The position numbers were made by a program, and so were the translations under genes. A stretch of 64,000 nt of DNA, from assembly GCA_041617155.1 (NCBI GenBank), contig JBFJPL010000003.1, forward strand, positions 21,177 to 85,176, read 5' to 3'. This DNA comes from CAMYKD01 sp041617155. Lineage in GTDB: Bacteria; Pseudomonadota; Alphaproteobacteria; Kiloniellales; JAKSDN01. The notes under the pieces are model-generated. The model was not told the DNA's origin, did not search any database, and saw nothing but the letters and a program-made list of their open reading frames with translations. Numbering within the stretch: position 1 is the stretch's first letter; each line of letters starts with the position of its first letter. Of the stretch, positions 7,925 to 16,622 are shown piece after piece.

Positions 7925-9081
7925 AGCACCTCGATTTCGGCCTGCAGGGCGCCGGCCGCCTTGATCGCCTGCAGGATCGTGATCATGTCGCGCGGTCCGA
8001 TGCCCAGGGCGTTCAGGCCGTTGACCAGCTCCTGCAGGCTGACGCCGGCCGGCAGGACCGCCAGGCGCTGGTCGCCGTTCTCGTCGACCTGGACGTTGGT
8101 GCGGTCGACGGTTTCCGTGTTGCCGGTGGCCGACAGCGGATTGGGTTGGCTGACCTGCGGCGTTTCGGTGATGCGGATGGTCAGGTTGCCCTGGGCGATC
8201 GCGACCGTGCTGATCCGAACGCTTTCGCCCATGACGATGACGCCTGACTGCTCGTCGATCACCACGCGGGCGGTCTGGTCGGCGGCGATACGCAACTGCT
8301 CGATCTCGCTCAGCAGCCCGACCGTGCCGCCGGGGTACTCGGGCGGCACCTGGACGAGTACGGTGGCCGAATCGAGTTGTTGGGCGATCGGCGCTTTGAC
8401 GGCGCCGTTGACCGCGGCGGCGAGGCGGCGCGCGGTGGTGAAATCCGGGTTCCTGAGGCTGACCTTCACGCTCACCATGCGCTGCAGGTCGAATTCGACC
8501 TCGCGCTCGATGATCGCGCCGTTGGGAATGCGGCCGGTGGTCGGGACCCCCTTGCTGACCTCCTCGGCCGCGCCGCCGGCGCTGAAGCCGGCCACGGTGA
8601 CGGCACCCTGGGCGACGGCGTAGATCTCGCCGTCCGCGCCCATCAGCGGGCTGACCACAAGGGTGCCGCCCAGCAGGCTCTTGGCGTCGCCCAGGGTCGA
8701 GATCGTTACGTCGATGCGCTGGCCCTGGCGGGCGAAGGGCGGCAGGTGGGCGGTGACCATGACCGCGGCCACGTTGTCGGTCTCGAGGTCGTCGCTGCGG
8801 GCGTTGACGCCGAGGCGCTCGAGCATGCCGATCAGGCTTTCCCGGGTGAAGACGGCGCTGTCCAGGTCGTCGCCGGTGCCGTTCAGGCCGACCACCAGCC
8901 CATAGCCGATCAGCTGGTTGTCGCGCACGCCCTCGAATTCGGCGATATCCTTGATGCGCGCCTGGGCCTGGGCGAGCTCCGGCCGCAGGGCCGCGGCCAG
9001 GAACAGCGCGGCGAACAGCGCGGTCCAGCGAAACCGGCTGCGGGTCGCGGCAGCTCTTGGTTCTGGCGTGCTTCCGGCCAT
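7921..9081 (-). CDS. flgI: Flagellar P-ring protein FlgI
   Basis: Periplasmic P-ring protein that encircles the rod in the peptidoglycan layer. After a Sec signal peptide (hydrophobic core WTALFAALFLAAALRPELA, cleavage near AQA) the mature protein begins RIKDIAEFEGVRDNQLIGYG, a hallmark of FlgI. The last part (VSLQELVNGLNALGIGPRDM) is also family-typical. I chose the ATG at 9081 rather than the longer TTG frame from 9141, because it gives a proper signal peptide and because a sigma-54 promoter occupies 9142-9157. Length is 386 residues, normal for FlgI. First gene of a late operon with flgJ, flgN, flgK, flgL. Confidence 0.97.
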   Translation of the reverse strand: MAGSTPEPRAAATRSRFRWTALFAALFLAAALRPELAQAQARIKDIAEFEGVRDNQLIGYGLVVGLNGTGDDLDSAVFTRESLIGMLERLGVNARSDDLETDNVAAVMVTAHLPPFARQGQRIDVTISTLGDAKSLLGGTLVVSPLMGADGEIYAVAQGAVTVAGFSAGGAAEEVSKGVPTTGRIPNGAIIEREVEFDLQRMVSVKVSLRNPDFTTARRLAAAVNGAVKAPIAQQLDSATVLVQVPPEYPGGTVGLLSEIEQLRIAADQTARVVIDEQSGVIVMGESVRISTVAIAQGNLTIRITETPQVSQPNPLSATGNTETVDRTNVQVDENGDQRLAVLPAGVSLQELVNGLNALGIGPRDMITILQAIKAAGALQAEIEVL

Positions 9082-9141
9082 GGCTTGCCTGTTCTCCCGA
9101 CGATTTCCGGACCCGAAAGCGGGCGGGCCGCCCAACGGCAA

Positions 9142-9157
9142 TGCGAAAGGCGTGCCA
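9142..9157 (-). promoter_or_regulatory. Sigma-54 promoter of the flgI operon
   Basis: Minus strand TGGCACGCCTTTCGCA: perfect -24 element TGGCACG, GC at the correct 12-base spacing, and one mismatch in the -12 element (TCGC for TTGC). The implied start site lies about 50 bases before the flgI ATG at 9081. Confidence 0.8.
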
Positions 9158-9329
9158 CTCTCAGGGCTGTGGAAAAGCTCAGGAAATCAGGTATATAGGT
9201 TTCCCAAGACAATGCGTAGGCGGCCAGCCGCCAAGCACCCGGCAAGGATGAACCGGCAACAATTACCCGCGGACGGCTGCTGATGGACCTTGGAATTTCA
9301 GCGCGAGAAGATCGGCGCGTCGGGCAGGC

Positions 9330-9680
9330 TCAGACGACCCGGTCCAAGACCAGGCCTGAATCGTCGACTTCGCCATTGGCCGCGGCGACGATGCTGTCGA
9401 TGTGCTTGACCAGTTCTTCCGGCGGGAAGCGCTGAACCACTTCACCGGATTCGGGGTCGACGATCTCGACGAAAACCCGGCTGAGCTCCTGGTCGTAGGT
9501 CAAGCGCGATCGCGAAGACTGCGCGGCCTGAAACGACCGGGCAGATCGCTCGGCGTTCTGGTTGGGCTCCACGCGCTCCTTGCGCACCACGGGCTCCGCG
9601 GGGCGGTTGGCGGCTGGGGCCGGTAGCCTCTGGCGAGGCGGTTCGGCGGACAGCGCTATATTTGTGATCGCGACCAACAT
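9330..9680 (-). CDS. flaG: FlaG-family flagellar protein
   Basis: A 116-residue protein with a Pro/Arg-rich, probably disordered N-terminal half and a C-terminal conserved core VFVEIVDPESGEVVQRFPPE followed by ELVKHIDSIVAA. This matches the FlaG family, whose members affect filament length or flagellin assembly by a poorly known mechanism. It stands alone on the minus strand, 172 bp before the flgI promoter site. Upstream DNA (9681-9894) is unusually AT-rich for this genome and contains the CtrA-type box of the divergent fliX, which reads as 8 of 9 positions in the flaG direction too. Function beyond the family is not known. Confidence 0.75.
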   Translation of the reverse strand: MLVAITNIALSAEPPRQRLPAPAANRPAEPVVRKERVEPNQNAERSARSFQAAQSSRSRLTYDQELSRVFVEIVDPESGEVVQRFPPEELVKHIDSIVAAANGEVDDSGLVLDRVV

Positions 9681-9819
9681 CAGGGTACAGTTTGCCTATT
9701 ATCACTAATATATAGCACATAGCATCATGATGCAAATGTATTAATAAAAACTTTACTGCACACTACTATTCCGATGCCTGGTTTCATCTGGGAAAGCCAC
9801 ACGAATCTGCGTTTTATGA

Positions 9820-9835
9820 TTAACGGATTGTTAAC
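9820..9835 (+). promoter_or_regulatory. CtrA box upstream of fliX (perfect match)
   Basis: TTAACGGATTGTTAAC fits the CtrA consensus TTAA-N7-TTAAC without mismatch, 60 bp before the fliX ATG. The complement reads TTAA-N7-TTAAT, so it could also serve the divergent flaG-like gene. In Caulobacter early flagellar genes are direct CtrA targets; binding here is inferred from sequence. Confidence 0.8.
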
Positions 9836-9894
9836 CCCGGCGCTCCCAGTCTGGTCGATGGATGCGAGCCATGAGCAGGTAGTGAGCAGCTAGA

Positions 9895-10308
9895 ATGAAG
9901 ATCGATCCTCTTGCCAAACAGCGCCTGTCACCGACCCGGCGCAGCGAGCGCGCCAAGCAGCCGGAGGCGGGCGGTTTTGCCGAGGAACTGAGCGGCGAGG
10001 CCCCGGCCGGCGGCTCGGTCGGCGGCGCCACGGCGCCCAGTCCGGTCGACGGCCTGCTTGCCCTGCAGGAGGTGTCGGACGGCTTGGCGCGCCATGCCAA
10101 GGCGCGGCAGCGCGGCGAGGCCCTGCTCGAAGAGCTCGATAGACTGCGCCTGGATCTCCTGACCGGGACACTATCCAAGGCCCGGCTGGAGCATCTGGCG
10201 GCTTTGACGGCGGCGCAGCGGGAGCGGATCGATGATCCACACTTGGCGCAGATCATCGAGGAGATCGAGCTGCGGGCGGCGGTCGAACTGGCCAAACTCG
10301 ACCACTAG
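9895..10308 (+). CDS. fliX: Flagellar assembly regulator FliX
   Basis: A 137-residue protein with a disordered, charged N-terminal half and a conserved C-terminal helical part (LLALQEVSDGL, LLEELDRLRLDLLTGTLS, then IEEIELRAAVELAKL). This matches FliX, known only in alphaproteobacteria. In Caulobacter FliX couples completion of the early basal body to the activity of FlbD and thus to sigma-54-dependent late flagellar genes. That role fits the four sigma-54 sites in this window. No flbD gene is present here. The gene is single and faces away from flaG-like; a perfect CtrA box lies 60 bp upstream. Confidence 0.92.
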   Translation: MKIDPLAKQRLSPTRRSERAKQPEAGGFAEELSGEAPAGGSVGGATAPSPVDGLLALQEVSDGLARHAKARQRGEALLEELDRLRLDLLTGTLSKARLEHLAALTAAQRERIDDPHLAQIIEEIELRAAVELAKLDH

Positions 10309-10349
10309 GGCGCGGAAACAACAACCGAACATTTTTTACCTGATATCAA

Positions 10350-10370
10350 CGTCATGAAGTGACCATGACG
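10350..10370. repeat. Short inverted repeat between fliX and dksA
   Basis: Perfect 7-bp arms CGTCATG / CATGACG with a 7-base spacer. There is no T-run, so it is not a clear terminator; it may be a weak hairpin ending fliX or an operator next to the dksA promoter. Confidence 0.4.
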
Positions 10371-10384
10371 ATGCATTCTTGTGC

Positions 10385-10412
10385 TTGAAGGGTCGCGGGA
10401 AATTCATATACT
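10385..10412 (+). promoter_or_regulatory. Sigma-70-type promoter of dksA
   Basis: TTGAAG, a 16-base spacer, then TATACT; the start site would lie about 30 bases before the dksA ATG. Confidence 0.6.
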
Positions 10413-10448
10413 CCGCGACAATCTGGAGGACTCAGGCAGGGGTGAGGC

Positions 10449-10871
10449 ATGGCGAATGGGACTAGGTTAGCGATCGGTTACCGTCCGTCCGACGATGAGC
10501 CGTTCATGAATTCCCGTATGAGGGATTATTTTCGGCAGAAACTGCTCGCCTGGAAGCAGGAACTGCTCGAGGAGTCGACCGAAACGCTCCAGCATCTCCA
10601 GGAAGGCGGTCTGGCCGAGCCGGATATCGCCGACCGGGCCTCGCTGGAGACCGACCGCTCGCTCGAACTGCGCACCCGAGACCGGGAGCGCAAGCTGATT
10701 GCCAAGATCGAGGACGCCCTGCGCCGGATCGACGAGGGCTCCTATGGCTATTGCGAGGAAACCGCCGAGCCGATCAGCCTGAGACGGCTCGAGGCGCGGC
10801 CCATCGCGACCCTCTCGATCGAGGCCCAGGAGCGTCACGAGCGCATGGAGCGCACCCACCGCGACGATTGA
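10449..10871 (+). CDS. dksA: RNA polymerase-binding transcription factor DksA
   Basis: A 140-residue DksA/TraR protein that binds the RNA polymerase secondary channel and acts with ppGpp. The coiled-coil (residues about 25-85) is followed by the zinc-finger region YGYCEETAEPISLRRLEARP and ATLSIEAQERHE. Only the first of the four zinc cysteines is kept (CEET and SIEA in place of CxxC pairs), which is usual in alphaproteobacterial DksA. The N-terminus GYRPSDDEPFMNSRMRDYFR is family-typical and supports this start over the internal Met. It is probably monocistronic; it interrupts the flagellar block but is commonly found near fliX in relatives. Confidence 0.95.
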   Translation: MANGTRLAIGYRPSDDEPFMNSRMRDYFRQKLLAWKQELLEESTETLQHLQEGGLAEPDIADRASLETDRSLELRTRDRERKLIAKIEDALRRIDEGSYGYCEETAEPISLRRLEARPIATLSIEAQERHERMERTHRDD

Positions 10872-10930
10872 ACCCGCCCAAGGGGGAAAATCAAACCGCC
10901 GGAGCCCGTGGCCGCGATTCGGACAGGCTG

Positions 10931-11701
10931 CTAGAACGGCCAGAGAATATCGAAGATCTGCTGCCCGTAGCGCGGCTGCTGGAGATCGCTGATCTGGCCG
11001 CGTCCGCCGTAGGCGATGCGCGCCTCGGCGATCTGGTCGAACTGGATCGTGTTGGTCGAGGCGATGTCCTCGGGCCTGATGATGCCGGCCACCTGCAGCT
11101 CGCGCATTTCGAAGTTGACCCGCACCTCCTGGCGCCCGGCGACCACCAGATTGCCGTTGGGCAGCACCTGGATGACCAGGGCGGCGACGCTCAGATCGAT
11201 GGCTTCGTCGCGCTGGATGCTGCCGACCCCTTGGGTGCTGCCGGAGCTGTCCAGGTCGATCAGGCTGGTCGGATCGATCGCGGTCGGCAGGATCTGGCTG
11301 AGACTAGCCTCGTAGCCGAGGATCGAGCTGGCCGAGGAGTCCTCCGCCGCGGTCCGGCTGCGGTTGGTCGTGTTGGAGATCGCGGCGCTGTCCTGGATCG
11401 AGATGTTGATGGTTACGATGTCGCCCACCGTGGCTGCGCGCTGGTCCTGCAGGAAATGTTGCGAGCCCGGCCGCCACAGCGAATTGGCCTGGTGCGTGAC
11501 CAAGGCCGGTGCCGGCTGCGGTACCTGCACCGGCTGCCGGCCGATGATCCGCTGCGGGTTCTCGATGCCGCTCATCGGCGGCGGCCGGCCGATTTCGGCG
11601 ATCCGCTGCAGCGCGTTGCAGGCGCTCAGGGACGCGGCGATCAGCAGGGTTCCGGCCAGGCGGAGCGGGCGGGCGAGGGAGGTGCGATGCTGCGGGGCCA
11701 A
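10931..11701 (-). CDS. flgH: Flagellar L-ring lipoprotein FlgH
   Basis: A 256-residue outer-membrane lipoprotein of the L ring. A lipoprotein signal with lipobox ends at Cys 28 (LLIAASLSAC). The motif ANSLWRPGSQHFLQDQRA, then VGDIVTINI, and the C-terminal segment ARIAYGGRGQISDLQQPRYG are typical of FlgH. It is last in the minus-strand unit flgF-flgG-flgA-flgH, 11 bp after flgA. It forms the outer bushing together with FlgI, whose gene is in a separate operon in this window. Confidence 0.96.
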   Translation of the reverse strand: MAPQHRTSLARPLRLAGTLLIAASLSACNALQRIAEIGRPPPMSGIENPQRIIGRQPVQVPQPAPALVTHQANSLWRPGSQHFLQDQRAATVGDIVTINISIQDSAAISNTTNRSRTAAEDSSASSILGYEASLSQILPTAIDPTSLIDLDSSGSTQGVGSIQRDEAIDLSVAALVIQVLPNGNLVVAGRQEVRVNFEMRELQVAGIIRPEDIASTNTIQFDQIAEARIAYGGRGQISDLQQPRYGQQIFDILWPF

Positions 11702-11712
11702 GGGAGCCTCCT

Positions 11713-12663
11713 TCAGTTGACGGTCGCGATGGTGGCGGGCAGCACCCGGACGGTACCGGCCCGCACCACCACGCCATTGATCACGGCATTTGACTTGGTG
11801 TTCATGACCCGGATGACCTGACCGCTGGCACCGTCTTCCAGGGCACGGCCCTGGGCGGTCAGGACCATGCGGTCGGTTTCCAGCCGCAGGATCACCAGGC
11901 TCTTGCGGGGCACCAGCACGGGTTCCCGCAGGTTGCCGGTGCGGATCGCTTCGCCGGCCCGGATCGGTCGGCGCGGGCTCTTGCCGATCAGACGCTGTGC
12001 GTCGAGCACCACGTTGCCTGCCAGACGATCGCTGCGTTGGCGCAGCCAGTCGACATCCGCGTGGCTGATGATCTCACCCGGCAAGGCGCGCCGGCGCAGC
12101 ACCGGAACCTCGGTCATCTGGACCGCACGACCGGTGACCGTGCCGCGGGCCAGGGGCGCCGCGCCGGCTGGTGCCTGGAGATGGGCCATGAAGCGGCCGC
12201 TGGCCGGGTCGTGGGCGAGGCTGGTCAGGGCCAGGGTCGGCTCGGCGTCGACCGGCAACTCCAGGTGCAGCGTCGGGTTGTCCAGAACCAGCGAGACGTC
12301 ACCGCTGACGCCGCGCTCGGCCAAGGCCGCCTGCAGCGCGGCTTTGATGTGCGCGGCGCCGATGACATGGCTGGCGCGGGTCACCACGACACTGTCGAGC
12401 GCCGAGGCGGGTCGCCAGTCGATACCGTAGCCGCTGGCCACGGCGGCGAGCCAGCGGGCGTCCAGCTCTACTCGGCGGCCCGGGGCGGGCGCGCGCGCGA
12501 CCGCGGTGTCGGCAGCATCCGTCAGCCCCTCGAACAGGTCGCCCAGGCGCAGGATCGCGCCGTCGATGACGACCGACTTCTTGAGCAGGACCGGCGTCTG
12601 GCCGGCCTGGGCGGGCAGGGCGAGCAGGAGGCCGAAAATCAGGGCCAGGCAGCGGGTTCTCAT
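11713..12663 (-). CDS. flgA: P-ring assembly chaperone FlgA
   Basis: A 316-residue periplasmic protein with a Sec signal peptide (CLALIFGLLLALPAQAG). The C-terminal half carries the SAF/FlgA domain, with VPVLRRRALPGEIISHADVD and SPRRPIRAGEAIRTGNLREP, and ends with the usual GQVIRVMNTKSNAVINGVV. FlgA assists polymerisation of FlgI into the P ring. A GAGGTG ribosome site precedes the ATG. It lies between flgG and flgH, the common alphaproteobacterial order. The protein is somewhat longer than enteric FlgA because of an extra N-terminal domain. Confidence 0.95.
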   Translation of the reverse strand: MRTRCLALIFGLLLALPAQAGQTPVLLKKSVVIDGAILRLGDLFEGLTDAADTAVARAPAPGRRVELDARWLAAVASGYGIDWRPASALDSVVVTRASHVIGAAHIKAALQAALAERGVSGDVSLVLDNPTLHLELPVDAEPTLALTSLAHDPASGRFMAHLQAPAGAAPLARGTVTGRAVQMTEVPVLRRRALPGEIISHADVDWLRQRSDRLAGNVVLDAQRLIGKSPRRPIRAGEAIRTGNLREPVLVPRKSLVILRLETDRMVLTAQGRALEDGASGQVIRVMNTKSNAVINGVVVRAGTVRVLPATIATVN

Positions 12664-12690
12664 GGAGTCACCTCGGTTCTATGGCGCCGC

Positions 12691-13476
<786 letters not shown>

Positions 13477-13495
13477 GGTACTGCTCCCCGGGTCT

Positions 13496-14221
13496 CTAGC
13501 TTCTTGCGGTTGCCAGGGCGTCGATCGCCCGGCGTTGGCGTTCGTGTTCGTTGTTGGCCAGCTTGGCGGCCGCCTCGTAGCTGCGCACCGTGGCGACCAG
13601 CCTGGTCATCTCGACCACGCCGGCAACGTTGGAGCTCTCCAGCTTGCCTTGCTGGACGTCCGGCTGTTCGACCGGCAGGGCGGCCTGACCGGCGGCGTCA
13701 TAGAGGCTGTTGGCCTGCCGCTTCAGTGCCTGCTGGTTATCGAAGCGGACCACCTGGACCCGGCCCAGCTCGCCCTGATCGGTCGAGATCGTGCCGTCAC
13801 GCGCGACCGCGACGGAAAGCGCGTCGACCGGGATGGTAATCGGCGCTCCGCCGTCGTCCAGCAGGGCAAAGCCCTGTGCGCTGACGATCCGGCCGTCGGG
13901 GTCGGGGGTGAAGCCGCCGGCGCGGGTATAGCGTGTGCCTTCCGGCGTCTCGATCGCGAAGTATCCCTCGCCGCGTATTGCCAAGTCGAAGGGGCTGCCG
14001 GTTTCGGTCATCGGCCCGGCCTTCAGGTCGCGGATCGTGGCGATGTCGCGAACGAAGCTGATCTTCTCGCGCGGCTCCGTGCGGGCGAGGTGCTCGACAA
14101 AGAGCATGCTCTCGCCCTTGAATCCGGGCGTGGTCAGGTTGGCCAGGTTGTTGGCCACCATGTCCATCTGGCGCCTGAGCACCATCTGACGCGAGAGTGC
14201 GATGTAGCCGGGATTTTCCAC
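13496..14221 (-). CDS. flgF: Proximal rod protein FlgF
   Basis: Proximal rod subunit with the rod signature RQMDMVANNLANLTTPGFKG, the central GEGYFAIETPEGTRYTRAGG and C-terminal VVEMTRLVATVRSYEAAA. The open frame can be extended to a TTG at 14302, but the family N-terminus (ENPGYIALSRQM) begins directly after the GTG at 14221, and a sigma-54-like site lies at 14280-14295 inside the extension. I therefore place the start at the GTG, giving 241 residues, the usual FlgF length. First gene of the flgF-flgG-flgA-flgH operon. Confidence 0.95.
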   Translation of the reverse strand: MENPGYIALSRQMVLRRQMDMVANNLANLTTPGFKGESMLFVEHLARTEPREKISFVRDIATIRDLKAGPMTETGSPFDLAIRGEGYFAIETPEGTRYTRAGGFTPDPDGRIVSAQGFALLDDGGAPITIPVDALSVAVARDGTISTDQGELGRVQVVRFDNQQALKRQANSLYDAAGQAALPVEQPDVQQGKLESSNVAGVVEMTRLVATVRSYEAAAKLANNEHERQRRAIDALATARS

Positions 14222-14279
14222 CTGAGCGTCCGCTTCGCTGTGATCTTTCGCGCTGCCACCGGGCAGCACGGCACGGACT

Positions 14280-14295
14280 TGCAGTTTGCATGCCA
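14280..14295 (-). promoter_or_regulatory. Sigma-54-like promoter of the flgFGAH operon
   Basis: Minus strand TGGCATGCAAACTGCA. GG and GC are at the correct 12-base distance; mismatches are one in -24 (TGGCAT) and one in -12 (CTGC). A start site near 14269 would give a leader of about 47 bases to the flgF GTG at 14221. Caulobacter flgF is also sigma-54 dependent. Confidence 0.65.
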
Positions 14296-14429
14296 GCGGC
14301 AAGGGCTCGCAGAATCAAAGACTTATCAGTTAGAATATATTAACTAGCGAACTCATATCATCGATTCCGGCAGGGCTTGCCCGGCAGTTGTTGCCGCAGG
14401 CCGCTTCGAGGCCGCTGCCGGACGCAGTC

Positions 14430-14445
14430 TCAACCAGATGTTAAC
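14430..14445 (+). promoter_or_regulatory. CtrA box upstream of fliL
   Basis: TCAACCAGATGTTAAC: 8 of 9 consensus positions of TTAA-N7-TTAAC, 60 bp before fliL, at the same distance as the box before fliX. The fliLM promoter is a known CtrA target in Caulobacter. Confidence 0.65.
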
Positions 14446-14504
14446 CACGGCAGCGTAGCTTAGAGCCGGTCTAAACCCTTGGGTAACCGTAAAAAGGACT
14501 AGGT

Positions 14505-15047
14505 ATGTCGGATCAAGCGGCGACCGAAGACATTGGCGGCGGCATGGACGCCGAGTCGAAGCCCGACGCGGGCGGGACGAACGGCAAGTCGATTGTGCTT
14601 TTCGTCGTGCTGCCGATCCTTTTGCTGTTCGGCGCGGTGCTCGGCGCCTACTTCATGGGCATGCTCGACCCGCTCCTGGGCGTACCGCCCAAACAGCCGA
14701 AGGCCGAGCAGGCCGCGGCACCCATGCCCGAGGTGAACCAGTCGGCGGTGTTCTACGATCTGCCGGAAATGCTGGTGAACCTCAACGCCGGCGGACGCAA
14801 GGCCTCCTACCTGAAGATTTCGGTCAGCCTGGAGCTGCAAAGCGAGGCCGCCATGGAGCAGGTCAAGCAGGTGCTGCCGCGCGTCATCGACAACTTCCAG
14901 GTCTATCTGCGCGAGCTGCGGATCGAGGATCTGCGCGGCTCGGCCGGCCTGCAGCGCCTGCGCGAAGAGCTGCTGCTGCGCGTCAACGCCGCGGTCCGGC
15001 CGGTCGTGGTCAAGGACGTGCTGTTCAAGGAAATGCTCGTCCAATAG
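14505..15047 (+). CDS. fliL: Flagellar basal body-associated protein FliL
   Basis: A 180-residue single-pass inner-membrane protein. A cytoplasmic N-terminus of about 28 residues is followed by the membrane helix IVLFVVLPILLLFGAVLGAY and a periplasmic domain containing YDLPEMLVNLNAGGRKASYL and the C-terminal VVVKDVLFKEMLVQ. FliL encircles the stator and supports torque. The ATG has an AGGACTAGGT ribosome site. First gene of a seven-gene plus-strand operon with fliM and stator-type genes. The 200-bp divergent gap before it holds the CtrA box and the flgF promoter. Confidence 0.96.
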   Translation: MSDQAATEDIGGGMDAESKPDAGGTNGKSIVLFVVLPILLLFGAVLGAYFMGMLDPLLGVPPKQPKAEQAAAPMPEVNQSAVFYDLPEMLVNLNAGGRKASYLKISVSLELQSEAAMEQVKQVLPRVIDNFQVYLRELRIEDLRGSAGLQRLREELLLRVNAAVRPVVVKDVLFKEMLVQ

Positions 15048-15090
15048 GGATCGAAGCAACACGGGCTGAACGGCGGAGCGGGCAAAGCAA

Positions 15091-16092
15091 ATGGCTGAAC
15101 CAGAGGCGGCGACGGACAAAGACGCCGGTGGCTCGACCAAGATCCTCAACCAGGCCGAGATCGACAGCCTGCTCGGCGGCCACGACGGCCTGGACGCGCG
15201 TTCGGGTATCGCGGCGATCGTCGATTCGGCGCTCGTCTCCTACGAGCGCCTGCCCATGCTCGAGGTCGTATTCGACCGCCTCGTGCGCATGATGTCGACC
15301 TCGCTGCGCAACTTCACGTCCGACAACGTCGAGGTCCACCTGGAGTCGATCTCCTCCTCGCGCTTCGGCGACTACCTCGATTCGATTCCTCTGCCCGCCA
15401 TGCTGACGGTGTTCAAGGCGGAGGAATGGGACAACTTCGGCCTCATGGCGGTCGACTCCTCGCTGATCTATTCGATTGTCGACGTTCTGTTGGGCGGCCG
15501 GCGCGGCTCCGCCGCCGTACGCATGGAAGGCCGGCCCTACACCACGATCGAGCGCAACCTGGTCGAGCGCATGGTGCACGTCGTCCTGGCCGACCTATCG
15601 GCCGCTTTCGACCCCTTGTCGCCGGTCACCTTCCGTTTCGAGCGGCTGGAATCCAACCCGCGCTTTGCCACCATTGCTCGGCCGGCCAACGCCACCGTCG
15701 TCGCCCAGCTGCGGGTCGAGATGGAGGATCGTGGCGGCCGCTTCGAGCTGATGCTGCCCTACGCCACCCTGGAGCCGGTCCGCGAGCTCTTGCTGCAGAT
15801 GTTCATCGGCGAGAAGTTCGGCCATGACTCCATTTGGGAAAGCCATCTGACCACCGAGCTGTGGCAGACCGAGCTGCCGATCCAGGCGGTGCTCGACGAA
15901 GTCGAGGTGCACTTGGGCGAAGTCATCGGCTGGACCGAAGGCAGCCGCCTCGAACTCAACTGCGGCCCGAATTCGAAGGTCGAGCTGCGGTGCGGCGACA
16001 TCGCCATGTTCGAGGGCCAAATGGGACGAAAGGGATCGAACATCGCAGTGCGGGTCGCCGGCAAGCTGACCGGCAACGGGGAGTCCACCTGA
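15091..16092 (+). CDS. fliM: Flagellar motor switch protein FliM
   Basis: A 333-residue C-ring switch protein. The N-terminal CheY-P-binding motif ILNQAEIDSLLGG is clear. The middle CheC-like domain contains MLTVFKAEEWDNFGLMAVDS and VDVLLGGRRG, and a C-terminal SpoA domain follows (VEVHLGEVIGW to GQMGRKGSNIAVRV). It binds CheY-P and FliG to set rotation direction. It follows fliL by 43 bp and overlaps the next gene by one base (TGATG). Confidence 0.98.
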   Translation: MAEPEAATDKDAGGSTKILNQAEIDSLLGGHDGLDARSGIAAIVDSALVSYERLPMLEVVFDRLVRMMSTSLRNFTSDNVEVHLESISSSRFGDYLDSIPLPAMLTVFKAEEWDNFGLMAVDSSLIYSIVDVLLGGRRGSAAVRMEGRPYTTIERNLVERMVHVVLADLSAAFDPLSPVTFRFERLESNPRFATIARPANATVVAQLRVEMEDRGGRFELMLPYATLEPVRELLLQMFIGEKFGHDSIWESHLTTELWQTELPIQAVLDEVEVHLGEVIGWTEGSRLELNCGPNSKVELRCGDIAMFEGQMGRKGSNIAVRVAGKLTGNGEST

Positions 16093-16604
16093 TGGATCTG
16101 TTGCCGTTCGAACACTGGAGCCTATTGGCCGACGCGGTTCTCGCGGTCCTCCTGGTCGCGACCATCGCCTATGCCGCGATACTCGAGCGCAAGCTCTCGG
16201 GCCTGCGCGCCGCGAAGCAGGAAATGGCGGAGCTGGTCGGCCGCTTCACCGAGGCGACCAAGCGCGCGGAGAACGGCTTGGCCGAGATCAGGCAGACCGC
16301 GGAGGAAACCGGCCGAACCCTGCAGCAGGCCCTGGAGAAGGGCAACAGCTTGGCCGACGACCTGGTTTTTCTGGTTGAACGCGGCGATGCCGTTGCCGGC
16401 CGGCTCGAGCGGGGCGCCGCAAAGGGCCGTGGCCGAGCGACCGCCGAGCCACCGCCGGCCGGCCCACGGTCGGTCGCCAAAGGCCCCGGGGGAACCGCTG
16501 CAAAGGCGCCCGCTCCGGCGGCCGCCGAGGACGACGCCACATCGAGCCGCAAGCGCACGCCGGAGCAGTCCGCTCTGATGGCGGCCCTGCGGGCCATGCG
16601 CTAG
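16092..16604 (+). CDS. DUF6468 / PflI-like flagellar protein
   Basis: A 170-residue protein with an N-terminal membrane helix (LLADAVLAVLLVATIAYAAI), a helical segment with AELVGRFTEATKRAENGLAE, and a low-complexity Ala/Pro/Arg-rich tail. It starts at the ATG overlapping the fliM stop, so an apparent longer open frame (from 15834) inside fliM is rejected. In alphaproteobacteria the gene after fliM is often of the DUF6468 type and in Caulobacter is pflI, needed for correct pole placement of the flagellum. The match here rests on position, size and the membrane-plus-Pro-rich layout. Confidence 0.8.
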   Translation: MDLLPFEHWSLLADAVLAVLLVATIAYAAILERKLSGLRAAKQEMAELVGRFTEATKRAENGLAEIRQTAEETGRTLQQALEKGNSLADDLVFLVERGDAVAGRLERGAAKGRGRATAEPPPAGPRSVAKGPGGTAAKAPAPAAAEDDATSSRKRTPEQSALMAALRAMR

Positions 16605-16622
16605 GAGCCCGAGGAAGCGGAC

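Noticed and set aside
9748..9755. TAAAGTTT on the minus strand before the flaG-like gene, resembling a sigma-28 -35 element
   Set aside because: No GCCGATAA-type -10 at the right distance (next bases are AT-rich without match), and FliA is uncommon in this group.
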